Part shown: one piece after another, positions 27,140 to 35,295 of the stretch
How the letters are laid out: every line of letters starts with the position of its first letter
Numbering within the stretch: position 1 is the first letter of the stretch
Assembly (NCBI GenBank): GCA_023388075.1
Contig: JAEWGX010000010.1
Location: 1 to 59,154 of the forward strand
Source: Pseudomonadota bacterium
GTDB taxonomy: Bacteria; Pseudomonadota; Gammaproteobacteria; Burkholderiales; Burkholderiaceae_E
DNA length: 59,154 nucleotides
Direction: 5' to 3'
Translations under genes and position numbers: made by a program
The notes under the pieces: model-generated
What the model was told of the DNA's origin: nothing
What the model saw: only the letters and a program-made list of their open reading frames with translations
The model's database searches: none

Positions 27140-29467
27140 ATGACCATCGACACGATCGCGACCCGTTTCGGCAGCGGACAGGCTGTTCCCCGCCTGGAGG
27201 ACGACACCCTGCTCTCCGGTCGCGGCCGGTTCGCCGATGACTTCCGCCCCGAGGACCAGCTGGTCGTCCAGTTCCTGCGCTCGCCCTATCCGCATGCGCG
27301 GATCCGTTCCGTCGACGTGTCCGCTGCTCGCGCCATGCCGGGCGTCGCCGCGGTCTATACCGGCCACGACCTGGCGGCGGCCGGCGTGCAGCCCGTGCCC
27401 GGCGTCGCGGGCTTCCCGCGGCCCGACGGCTCGCCCGCTGCGACGCCGCCACGACATCCGCTCGCGACCGACACGGCACGCTTCGTCGGCGAGGCCGTTG
27501 CCGCGGTGGTCGCGGGCAGCCGCGAAGCGGCACGGGACGCCCTCGAGGCGATCGCGGTGGAGTTCGAGGAGCTGCCGAGCGTCACCGACGCGGCCGCGGC
27601 GGCCGAGCCCGACGCGCCGCTGCTGCTCCCGGAGCTCGGCGACAACGTCAGTGCCGAGCTTCGTCACGGCGACGCCGCGGCAGCGGACAAGGCGTTCGGC
27701 GCCGCGGCGCACGTCGCCCGCATCGAGATCGTCAACCAGCGGGTAGCCGCGGCGCCGCTCGAGCCGCGCACGCTGCTGGCCGAGTTCGACCCTGCAAGCG
27801 GACGCTTCACCGTGCGCATCAGCACGCAGATGCCGACCGGGATCCGCGACACGCTCGCCGCCATGCTGGGCGTGCCGGTCGAGTCCATCAGGGTGGTCGT
27901 CGGCGACGTGGGCGGCGGCTTCGGGATGAAGACCGGGCTCTACCCCGAGGATGCCGTCGCCGTGTTCGCGGCGCGGGACCTGAAGCGTCCGGTCAAGTGG
28001 GCCGCCGACCGCAGCGAGGAGATGCTCTCGTCGGCCCACGGCCGGGACGTGCGCAGCCGCGCCGAGATGGCGCTCGATGCGAACGGCCGGATCCTCGCCC
28101 TGAGGGTCCGCTCGCATGCCAACGTCGGCGCGTATGCGAGCGGGGTCGGCGTGGCGATCCAGCTCCTGATCGGTCCCTGGGTCACCACCAGCGTCTACGA
28201 CATCGCCACGATCGACCTGCAGCTCACCGCGGTGCTGACCAACACGGCGCCGACCGGCGCCTATCGCGGGGCGGGACGCCCCGAGGCCATCTACCTGATC
28301 GAGCGGTTGATGGACGAGGCGGCGCGCGTGACCGGCATCGCGCGCACGGAGATCCGTCGGCGCAACATGATCCGCCCGGATCAGATGCCGTACGCCAATC
28401 CGATGGCCCAGACCTACGATTCCGGCAAGTTCGAGTCCGTGATGGAGCAGGGGCTCGCGCTCGCCAACTGGAACGACTTCGAGCGCCGGCTGGCGGAATC
28501 GAAGGCCCGGGGACGGCTGCGCGGCATCGGCCTGGCCACCTTCCTCGAGTGGACCGGCGGCAACGTGTTCGAGGAGCGGGTGACGGTAAGGGTGGCCGCC
28601 GACGGCTACATCGAGATCGTCTCGGCCACGCAGGCGATGGGCCAGGGAATCGCGACCAGCTATGCCCAACTCGCGGTGGACGTGTTCGGCGTGCCGATCG
28701 AGCGCATCCGCGTCCTGCAGGGCGACACCGACCTCGCCAACGGCTTCGGCAGCGCCGGCTCGCGGTCGCTGTTCACCGGCGGCTCGTCGGTGATGATCGC
28801 CTCCCGGCGCACGATCGACGAAGCGCGCAAGCTCGCGGCGGAGGCGCTCGAGGTCGGCGAGCCGGACATCGAGTATCGCGAGGCCGCCTTCCAGGTGGTG
28901 GGAACCGACCGGTGCATCGGCCTGTTCGAGCTGGCGGCGCGCCAGCCGGACACCTCCATCTATGTCGATTCGACCAGCTCCGTCGGTGGGCCGACCTGGC
29001 CGAACGGTTGCCACATCTGCGAGGTCGAGATCGATCCGGGCACCGGCGCCGTGCAGGTGGTCGCCTACGCATCGGCCAACGATGTCGGGCGCGTGGTCAA
29101 TCCGATGATCGTGACCGGCCAGCTCGAGGGCGGCGCCGTCCAAGGCATCGGCCAGGCATTGTGCGAGCAGGTGGTCTACGACCCGGAGTCCGCGCAGCTC
29201 CTCACCGGCAGCCTCATGGACTATGCCTTGCCGCGGGCGGCCGACATCGTCGGCCCGATCGCGACCGTTCTGGACCAGTCCACGCCCTGCCTGCACAACC
29301 CGCTCGGCGTCAAGGGGGTGGGCGAGCTCGGCACCATCGGGGCGACGCCGGCGGCAGTCAACGCGGTGATCGATGCGCTCGCGCGGGCCGGCCACGGCGA
29401 CGCGGCGCGGCAGCTCCAGATGCCGCTCACCAGCGACAAGATCTGGGGCGTCCTCCAGGGCGCCTGA
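27140..29467 (+). CDS. Xanthine dehydrogenase/CO dehydrogenase-family molybdenum-binding large subunit
   Basis: 775 aa, the usual size. N-terminal Ald_Xan_dh_C-type domain (RLEDDTLLSGRGRFADD, about 17-33), then two molybdopterin-cytosine-dinucleotide binding parts. The active-site loop reads AYRGAGR at 374-380: form II/putative CODH type, not the AYRCSFR of form I CoxL. The catalytic Glu is probably Glu729 in KGVGELG. GGGFGMKTG and QGIATSYAQ also fit. It normally pairs with an FAD subunit and a 2Fe-2S subunit, neither of which is adjacent. The substrate could be an aldehyde, purine or N-heterocycle. ATG at 27140. Confidence 0.9.
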   Translation: MTIDTIATRFGSGQAVPRLEDDTLLSGRGRFADDFRPEDQLVVQFLRSPYPHARIRSVDVSAARAMPGVAAVYTGHDLAAAGVQPVPGVAGFPRPDGSPAATPPRHPLATDTARFVGEAVAAVVAGSREAARDALEAIAVEFEELPSVTDAAAAAEPDAPLLLPELGDNVSAELRHGDAAAADKAFGAAAHVARIEIVNQRVAAAPLEPRTLLAEFDPASGRFTVRISTQMPTGIRDTLAAMLGVPVESIRVVVGDVGGGFGMKTGLYPEDAVAVFAARDLKRPVKWAADRSEEMLSSAHGRDVRSRAEMALDANGRILALRVRSHANVGAYASGVGVAIQLLIGPWVTTSVYDIATIDLQLTAVLTNTAPTGAYRGAGRPEAIYLIERLMDEAARVTGIARTEIRRRNMIRPDQMPYANPMAQTYDSGKFESVMEQGLALANWNDFERRLAESKARGRLRGIGLATFLEWTGGNVFEERVTVRVAADGYIEIVSATQAMGQGIATSYAQLAVDVFGVPIERIRVLQGDTDLANGFGSAGSRSLFTGGSSVMIASRRTIDEARKLAAEALEVGEPDIEYREAAFQVVGTDRCIGLFELAARQPDTSIYVDSTSSVGGPTWPNGCHICEVEIDPGTGAVQVVAYASANDVGRVVNPMIVTGQLEGGAVQGIGQALCEQVVYDPESAQLLTGSLMDYALPRAADIVGPIATVLDQSTPCLHNPLGVKGVGELGTIGATPAAVNAVIDALARAGHGDAARQLQMPLTSDKIWGVLQGA

Positions 29468-29519
29468 GCACGCCGGCCGTCTCGCCGGGGCGAAGGCGGG
29501 GTCGAGAAACGACGGGGCG

Positions 29520-30638
29520 CTAGTTGCGCACCGCCGGCTTGCCGAAGTAGTGCCGGTAGGCGATGCGATGGTCCACCGTCGTGTCGTTCTGCCAGCCGCC
29601 GCACCGCCTGGCATAGGCCTTCATCGAGTCCATCACGCGGCGAAACATCGGGTCCGCGGCGGCGGTCTCGGCGGCGAGCTTGTCCCACGCCGCCAGCTGC
29701 GCCCGCAGCACCGGATCCGGGGTGGGCAGGAACCGCACCGCCTTGCGCTCGCGCATCTCCAGGTAGTCGCGCGAGTAGCGGTCGATCGCCTTCCAGCTCA
29801 TCTCCGCGGAGGCCGCCTGCACCGCGAACTCGATGATCGCCTTCAGCTCCGGCCCCAAGGCGTCGAAGCGCCGCCGGTTGAAGAGCACCTCGAACTGGGC
29901 GCTCGGCTGGTGGAAGCTGCGCAGCATGCAGGCTGCCGCCACGGCCGGCAGGCCGAGCGCGCGGTCGCTCGAGGCGTTGTTGTATTCGGCGGCATCGATG
30001 CGACCCTGCTCCAGCGCCGGGACGATCTCGCGGGTCGGCAGCGGATGAACCGACGCACCCATCGAACGGAACAGCTCCTCGGCGAGGCCGCTCGCGCGCA
30101 GCCGGACGCCGCGCAGGTCCTCCGCCCGGGTGACCGGCTGGCCGAACCAGCCAAGGGGCTGGGTGGGCATCGGTCCGTAGAGGAAGGACTGCACCGGCAG
30201 TCCGAGCTCGCTGTAGACCGCGTCGAGCAGTTGCCGGCCGCCTCCGTAGTAGTGCCAGGACAGCACCATGTTCGGGTCCATGCCGAAGGCCGGACCGGAC
30301 CCCCAGAGGCCAAGCGCGGGATGGCGCCGATACCAGGCGTCGACCACGCCGTGCGCGGCGTCGACGCGCCCCTCGGCCACGGCGTCGAGCAGCTCGGAGG
30401 TGGGGACGAGGGACCCGGCCGCCTCCACCTCGAGTCGCAGGCGTCCGGCGGTCATGTCGTTGACCTTGCGCGCGAAGTCGTTGGCGTACTCGTGGAGGAC
30501 GTCCTGCGCCGGCCACACGCTCTGGAAGCGCAGGCGGATCGGTGGCGTCCCCTGGGCGGACGCCGCCGTGGCGGCGCTGGCGCCCACGGTAGTGGCGCCC
30601 GCGAGCCATGCACGGCGCGCCGGCTTGCGTCTGGTCAT
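29520..30638 (-). CDS. TRAP transporter solute-binding protein (DctP family), orphan
   Basis: 372 aa from the ATG at 30638, preceded by GGAG about 11 nt upstream; ATG 30659 is an in-frame alternative. N-terminus MTRRKPARRAWLAG plus an Ala-rich stretch ending AASAQG is a signal peptide, with an RR pair that could be Tat. Mature part: IRLRFQSVWPAQDVLHEYANDFARKVNDM and the DctP motif EDLRGVRLRASG with the carboxylate-binding Arg; EIVPALEQGRIDAAEY follows. No DctQ/DctM is adjacent, though a complete TRAP operon with its own binding protein lies 1.7 kb away. It converges with the molybdenum subunit gene. Confidence 0.9.
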   Translation of the reverse strand: MTRRKPARRAWLAGATTVGASAATAASAQGTPPIRLRFQSVWPAQDVLHEYANDFARKVNDMTAGRLRLEVEAAGSLVPTSELLDAVAEGRVDAAHGVVDAWYRRHPALGLWGSGPAFGMDPNMVLSWHYYGGGRQLLDAVYSELGLPVQSFLYGPMPTQPLGWFGQPVTRAEDLRGVRLRASGLAEELFRSMGASVHPLPTREIVPALEQGRIDAAEYNNASSDRALGLPAVAAACMLRSFHQPSAQFEVLFNRRRFDALGPELKAIIEFAVQAASAEMSWKAIDRYSRDYLEMRERKAVRFLPTPDPVLRAQLAAWDKLAAETAAADPMFRRVMDSMKAYARRCGGWQNDTTVDHRIAYRHYFGKPAVRN

Positions 30639-30731
30639 CGGAACCGGGTCTCCTGGCATGCCCTGCCTGTCGGCACGGCGGCGTATCGGTTCATTCTCGC
30701 CGCCACGAGGATGACGGGCAAGCGACGGGGC

Positions 30732-31376
30732 TCAGGGCCTGCGCGGCTCCTGCCGGTCGAGCTCGCGCTCCGCCTCGAGCCAGTCGTCGAGATGACGGTC
30801 GCCCTGGAAGCCCCGCTCCCGGGCCTTGTGGTAGGCGGCCTCGGCGATGCGGCGCTGACGCTCCGCGTCGGACATCCGCTCGCCTTGCGCGGCGCTCGAC
30901 TGCGGCCGGTCTGGTAGCGACTGGTCAGCTTCCGACTCACCCGAACGGGGCTGGGCTTCGTCCGGCCGGCCCGCTTCGGGCCGGCCTGCCTCCATCGTCC
31001 TGGAAGGCGACGCGGCTCCAGCGGCAGATCTCTCCCGCCGTGCCGGGGACTTGGACGCACCTGTCCTGGTCACGCCCGGCTTGGTCACGCCCGGCTTGGT
31101 CACGCCCGGCTTGGGCGCCGCCGTCTTCGAGCCGGCGAGGCTCCCTCCGGCTGCCGCTGGCTGGTTCCCCTGCTTCGCTCCGGCCGCCCCGGAGCCGGCC
31201 CGCGGGCGCGTCGCACTCGAAGGCGGGGCCGACTTCGCCGCGTCGCCCTCCGGGCCCCTCGCCGCCTGAGGCGAGCGGCCCGCGGAACCGGGCGACGAAG
31301 CGGCAGCGCCGGGATCGGCTCCGGGGACGGGGGGCTGCGACTGGCCGGTTGAGCGAGGACGGATCGGAGACGACAT
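30732..31376 (-). CDS. DUF2934 protein with long Pro/Ala-rich disordered region
   Basis: 214 aa. The start is ATG 31376 with GAGG about 7 nt upstream; a GTG at 31382 is also in frame. Residues 1-160 are low complexity (Pro, Ala, Gly, Ser) and contain three copies of the pentapeptide KPGVT. The C-terminal about 40 residues (RRIAEAAYHKARERGF, DRHLDDWLEAERELD) match DUF2934, a short helical domain found in many proteobacteria and of unknown role. No signal peptide or membrane helix. It lies divergent from the CDF transporter. Function unknown. Confidence 0.75.
   Translation of the reverse strand: MSSPIRPRSTGQSQPPVPGADPGAAASSPGSAGRSPQAARGPEGDAAKSAPPSSATRPRAGSGAAGAKQGNQPAAAGGSLAGSKTAAPKPGVTKPGVTKPGVTRTGASKSPARRERSAAGAASPSRTMEAGRPEAGRPDEAQPRSGESEADQSLPDRPQSSAAQGERMSDAERQRRIAEAAYHKARERGFQGDRHLDDWLEAERELDRQEPRRP
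31071..31115. repeat. 15-bp tandem repeat, three units
   Basis: CACGCCCGGCTTGGT at 31071-31085 and 31086-31100, with a third copy at 31101-31115 differing in the last base. Encodes the KPGVT pentapeptide repeat of the DUF2934 protein on the minus strand, in frame, so copy-number change would not break the gene. Confidence 0.9.
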
Positions 31377-31520
31377 GGGCACCTCTGCGCGGTTGGTTGC
31401 AAAGGCAGCAATTCCCGTGCCGCCGCAGCCACTTGCTTGACCCTGGAGTTGCTACAGGGTCCACGATATCCCTGTCGTTGCCGGCCGCGATGTGCCGGCG
31501 GGAACTTCCAGGAGTCCGGA

Positions 31521-32210
31521 TTGAGCGCACACTGCCATCACCACAATCATGACCACGGAGCGACATCGGACGGGCCGCCGCCGCCCGGCTACCGTCGGGT
31601 GCTTTGGATCGCGCTCCTGGTGAATGCCCTGATGTTCGGCGTCGAGATCGTGGTGGGCGTGGCTGCCGGCTCGATGTCGCTGCTCGCGGACTCGCTGGAT
31701 TTCTTCGGCGACGCGGCCAACTACGGCATCGGCCTGGCCGTGCTCGGGAGCGCGCTCGCGGTGAGGGCCCGTGCCGCCATCCTGAAGGCCGCCACGATGG
31801 GCCTCTTCGGGGCCTGGGTCCTCGGGTCCAGCGTTTGGCTGGCATTCAATGGGGGCGTGCCGGACGCGCATGCGATGGGTGTGGTAGGTGCCCTGGCGCT
31901 GTTCGCCAACCTCGGCGTCGCGGTGCTCCTCTACCGGTTCCGCAGCGGCGACAGCAACATGCGCAGCATCTGGCTATGCACGCGCAATGACGCGCTGGGC
32001 AATCTCGCCGTGCTGGCCGCCGCGCTGGGCGTCTTCGGCACGGGCACCCGCTGGCCGGATCTGGTCGTCGCGACGATCATGGGTTCGCTCGCGCTGGTTG
32101 CAGCCGTGCAGGTGATCCGGGATGCGCGACACGAGCTCGTCCACGGCACGGTTCGCGCGCCGCACTCCGAGTCGGAGCGAACCCCTGCCCTGCCCGATCC
32201 ATCGCCCTGA
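31521..32210 (+). CDS. Cation diffusion facilitator-type metal efflux transporter
   Basis: 229 aa from a TTG at 31521; AGGAG lies 6 nt upstream, and the longer open frame from 31437 is not family-like. A His-rich N-terminus (HCHHHNHDHG) is followed by about six membrane helices. Helix 2 carries ADSLDFFGDAANY and helix 5 CTRNDALGNLAV, the paired acidic metal-site positions of CDF proteins. It is short and lacks the large cytoplasmic C-terminal domain. Likely exports Zn, Co or a similar divalent ion by proton antiport; the specific metal cannot be read. Confidence 0.85.
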   Translation: MSAHCHHHNHDHGATSDGPPPPGYRRVLWIALLVNALMFGVEIVVGVAAGSMSLLADSLDFFGDAANYGIGLAVLGSALAVRARAAILKAATMGLFGAWVLGSSVWLAFNGGVPDAHAMGVVGALALFANLGVAVLLYRFRSGDSNMRSIWLCTRNDALGNLAVLAAALGVFGTGTRWPDLVVATIMGSLALVAAVQVIRDARHELVHGTVRAPHSESERTPALPDPSP

Positions 32211-32231
32211 GCCCCGGCAAGCGGCGCGAGG

Positions 32232-32270
32232 CTGGGAGACCTCGCGTTGACTGGGAGAACCTCGCGTTGA
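32232..32270. repeat. Imperfect 19/20-bp tandem duplication upstream of the TRAP operon
   Basis: CTGGGAGACCTCGCGTTGA (32232-32250) is followed directly by CTGGGAGAACCTCGCGTTGA (32251-32270), one base longer. The second copy ends in the TTGA of a TTGACA hexamer. Confidence 0.85.
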
Positions 32271-32296
32271 CAATGGATCGAGCCTTCCACTACGCT
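32267..32296 (+). promoter_or_regulatory. Candidate sigma70 promoter of the TRAP operon
   Basis: TTGACA (32267-32272), an exact -35 consensus, is followed after 18 bp by TACGCT (32291-32296), a weak -10 (3 of 6). It lies 55 bp upstream of the dctP-like start. The duplicated element just upstream may bear on regulation. Motif only. Confidence 0.4.
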
Positions 32297-32351
32297 TGCC
32301 GCACCCTGCCTCGCCCCGCAGCCGGCGCATCGATCGGAGACAAGAACTGAC

Positions 32352-33326
32352 ATGAAAGCCACCCACGCCCTGATTGCCAGCGCCGCTTTCGCGCTTGCCG
32401 TACCGCTGGCCCATGCGCAGACGCGCTGGGACCTGCCCACGGCCTACCCGGCCTCCAATTTCCACACCGAGAACCTCGCCAAGTTCGTCGAGGACGTCGA
32501 CAAGGCCACCGGCGGCAAGCTGAAGATCACTCTGCACCCGAATGCCTCTCTATACAAGGCGCCCGAGATCAAGCGCGCGGTGCAGGGCAACCAGGCCCAG
32601 GCGGGCGAGATCCTGATGGTGAACTACGAGAACGAGTGGCCGCTCTTCGGCATCGACGGGATTCCGTTCCTCGCCGACAGCTACGCGGCCGCCCGCAAGC
32701 TCTACGAGGCGCAGAAGCCGTCGCTGGAGAAGCGGCTCGCCCAGCAGGGCATGGTGGTCCTTTTCACGGTGCCGTGGCCGCCGCAGGGCATCTACACCAA
32801 CCGCAAGCTCGAGAAGGTGGAGGACATGAAGGGCCTCAAGTGGCGCGCGTACAGCCCTGCCACGGCCCGCATCGCCGAGCTCGTCGGCGCCCAGCCGGTC
32901 ACGATCCAGGCGGCGGAGCTTACGCAGGCGCTCGCCACCGGCGTGGTGGACTCCTACATGTCGTCCGGCTCCACCGGCTACGACTCCAAGACCTACGAGC
33001 ACGTGAAGTACTGGTATGACACGCAGGCCTGGCTGCCGAAGAACGCCATCCTTGCCAACAAGTCCGCGCTGGACGCGCTCGACAAGCCCACCCGGGACGC
33101 ATTGATGAAGGCGTCGGCGGAGGCGGAGAAGCGCGGCTGGGCGCTCTCCGAGGAGAAGAATACCTGGTATATCGACCAGCTCAAGAGCAAGGGAATGTCC
33201 ATCGAGAAGCCGAGTGCCCAGCTCGCTTCGGGCCTGCAGAAGATCGGCGAGACGCTGCTCGCGGACTGGCTGAAGAAGGCCGGAGCCGAAGGCAAGGAAG
33301 TCGTGGAGGCCTACCGCAAGCAATGA
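32352..33326 (+). CDS. TRAP transporter solute-binding protein (DctP family)
   Basis: 324 aa with a clear Sec signal peptide (MKATHALIASAAFALAVPLAHAQ, cleaved after AHA). The mature DctP fold has FHTENLAKFVEDVDKATGGKL, the EDMKGLKWRAYSPATARIAELVGAQPVTI segment with the binding Arg (R in KWRAYS), and AELTQALATGVVDSYMSSG. It captures an organic anion in the periplasm for the DctQ/DctM permease encoded next. First gene of the operon dctP-dctQ-dctM. Ligand unknown, probably a carboxylate. Confidence 0.93.
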   Translation: MKATHALIASAAFALAVPLAHAQTRWDLPTAYPASNFHTENLAKFVEDVDKATGGKLKITLHPNASLYKAPEIKRAVQGNQAQAGEILMVNYENEWPLFGIDGIPFLADSYAAARKLYEAQKPSLEKRLAQQGMVVLFTVPWPPQGIYTNRKLEKVEDMKGLKWRAYSPATARIAELVGAQPVTIQAAELTQALATGVVDSYMSSGSTGYDSKTYEHVKYWYDTQAWLPKNAILANKSALDALDKPTRDALMKASAEAEKRGWALSEEKNTWYIDQLKSKGMSIEKPSAQLASGLQKIGETLLADWLKKAGAEGKEVVEAYRKQ

Positions 33327-33388
33327 CGGTCAGGCCGGCAAGCCGCTGCCTTGGAGCCGGGCATGCCTGACGCCGCGGAACAAGCGGT

Positions 33389-33901
33389 TTGCGCGCGACG
33401 CTGAACGCCCTCTACCTGGTTGCCGCGTGGGTGGCGGCGGCCATGATGGTCGGGGTGCTGGTGATGATCACCATCGGTATCCTGGGGCGCCAGTTCGATT
33501 TCTACGTCCCGGGCACGGACGCCTACGCCGGCTACCTGATGGCCGGCGCCGGCTTCATGGCGCTTGCCCACACGTTCAAGTGCGGCGAGCACATCCGGGT
33601 CACCTTGTTCATCCAGGCGCTGGGTCGCAGCGGCAAGCGCGCGGTGGAGCTCTGGAGCCTCGCGGTCGCGGTATTCCTGGGCGCCGTCATCGCGTTCTAC
33701 AGCGTGCGCCTTGCCTGGCAGTCCCATGCCTTTCACGACATCTCCACCGGCAACGACGCGACCCCGCTCTGGATTCCCCAGCTCGGGATGGCCGTGGGCA
33801 CCGTGATACTGCTGATCGCGCTCATCGACGAGCTGGTGCTCGAGGTCACCGGGCGCCGGGTTGAGCCGACCCCGGCGGCCGAGCCGTCCCGCTCCGAGTA
33901 G
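33389..33901 (+). CDS. TRAP transporter small permease subunit (DctQ family)
   Basis: 170 aa, four membrane helices (ALYLVAAWVAAAMMVGVLVM; AYLMAGAGFMALAHTF; ELWSLAVAVFLGAVIAFYSV; AVGTVILLIALIDELVL) with the CGEHIRV motif of DctQ after helix 2. The TTG at 33389 is the first possible start after an in-frame TGA 18 nt upstream, and is needed to keep the first helix; no good ribosome binding site is visible. It lies 62 bp after dctP and 13 bp before dctM. Confidence 0.88.
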   Translation: MRATLNALYLVAAWVAAAMMVGVLVMITIGILGRQFDFYVPGTDAYAGYLMAGAGFMALAHTFKCGEHIRVTLFIQALGRSGKRAVELWSLAVAVFLGAVIAFYSVRLAWQSHAFHDISTGNDATPLWIPQLGMAVGTVILLIALIDELVLEVTGRRVEPTPAAEPSRSE

Positions 33902-33914
33902 GATCCCGCGCGAA

Positions 33915-35225
33915 ATGAGCGACTTCGCCATCGTGGCGCTGCTGATCGCGGCGCTCTTCTTCCTGCTCGGCACCGGCGTCTGGATCGGTCTGGCGCTCAC
34001 CGGCGTCGCCTGGATCGGAATGCAGCTCTTCTCGCCGCGGCCGGCCGGCGACGCGATGGCCGTGACGGTGTGGGGCGCCGCCTCGAGCTGGACGCTGACC
34101 GCGCTGCCGCTCTTCATCTGGATGGGCGAGATCCTGTTCCGCACGCGGCTGTCGCAGGACATGTTCCATGGGCTCGCGCCGTGGATGAACCGGCTGCCGG
34201 GACGACTGCTCCACACCAACATCATCGGCTGCGCGATCTTCGCCGCTGTATCGGGCTCGTCCGCCGCCACCGTCGCCACCATCGGCAAGATGACCCTACC
34301 GGAGCTTGCGCGACGCGGCTACCCGGATCGCATCACGGTCGGGACGCTCGCCGGGGCCGGCACGCTGGGCCTGCTGATCCCGCCGTCGATCATCATGATC
34401 GTCTACGGCGTGAGCGCCGACGTCTCCATCTCGCAGCTCTTCATCGCGGGCGTGCTGCCGGGTCTCCTGCTCGCCGGGCTCTTCAGCGGCTACACGATGG
34501 TCTGGTCGCTGCTGCATCCGGGTGCGATCCCACCGGCCGACTCGCACGCGAGGCTGCTCGACCGGATCCGGGCTTCCTCCAGCCTCATTCCCGTGGTGCT
34601 CCTGATCGCCGCCGTGCTCGGGTCCATCTACGTCGGAGTCGCTACCGCCACGGAGGCCGCCGCGCTCGGGGTCATCGGTTCGCTGATGCTGGCGGCGGTG
34701 CAGGGCACGCTTGACCGCAGGAGCTTCATGGCCGCGCTGATGGGCGCGACGCGGCTCTACTGCATGATCGCGCTCATCCTCGCCGGCGCGGCCTTCCTCA
34801 CACTCTCGATGGGCTATCTGGGGCTGCCCCGGCAGCTCGCGGAGTGGATCGGCTCGCTCGGCCTGCCCAACTATGGCCTGATCATCGCGCTGGCCGCCTT
34901 CTTCGTCATCCTTGGCTGCTTCCTCGACGGCATCTCGATGGTGGTGCTCACCATGGGCGTGCTCCTGCCCACGGTGACGGCCGCGGGCATCGACCTCATC
35001 TGGTTCGGCGTCTTCATCGTCTTCGTGGTCGAGATGGCGCAGATCACGCCTCCGGTCGGATTCAATCTCTTCGTGCTGCAGGGGATGACCAACCGGCAGC
35101 TCACCTGGATCTCGATGGCCGCCCTCCCCATGTTCGTCATGATGGTGATCGGCGTGGCGCTCATCTATGCGTTCCCGGAGATCGTCACCTGGCTGCCCCG
35201 CCAGATGGCAGGGCCGCCACGCTGA
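33915..35225 (+). CDS. TRAP transporter large permease subunit (DctM family)
   Basis: 436 aa from the ATG at 33915 (MSDFAIVALL). About twelve membrane helices. Family marks: AVSGSSAATVATIGKMTLPEL, AGAGTLGLLIPPSIIMIVYG, ATATEAAALG, and the C-terminal half repeat VVEMAQITPPVGFNLFVLQG. It forms the sodium-coupled translocation channel with DctQ. Last gene of the operon. Confidence 0.95.
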   Translation: MSDFAIVALLIAALFFLLGTGVWIGLALTGVAWIGMQLFSPRPAGDAMAVTVWGAASSWTLTALPLFIWMGEILFRTRLSQDMFHGLAPWMNRLPGRLLHTNIIGCAIFAAVSGSSAATVATIGKMTLPELARRGYPDRITVGTLAGAGTLGLLIPPSIIMIVYGVSADVSISQLFIAGVLPGLLLAGLFSGYTMVWSLLHPGAIPPADSHARLLDRIRASSSLIPVVLLIAAVLGSIYVGVATATEAAALGVIGSLMLAAVQGTLDRRSFMAALMGATRLYCMIALILAGAAFLTLSMGYLGLPRQLAEWIGSLGLPNYGLIIALAAFFVILGCFLDGISMVVLTMGVLLPTVTAAGIDLIWFGVFIVFVVEMAQITPPVGFNLFVLQGMTNRQLTWISMAALPMFVMMVIGVALIYAFPEIVTWLPRQMAGPPR

Positions 35226-35295
35226 CGCGACGGCAATAGCCACAGGTACGTCCCTTGCTTCCGGCGAGGGTCCTGTCGCTCGATAACAATAACGG

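Noticed and set aside
31071..31115. Short tandem repeats as a CRISPR array
   Set aside because: No spacers, units are 15 bp and directly adjacent, inside a coding frame, and no cas genes are present.
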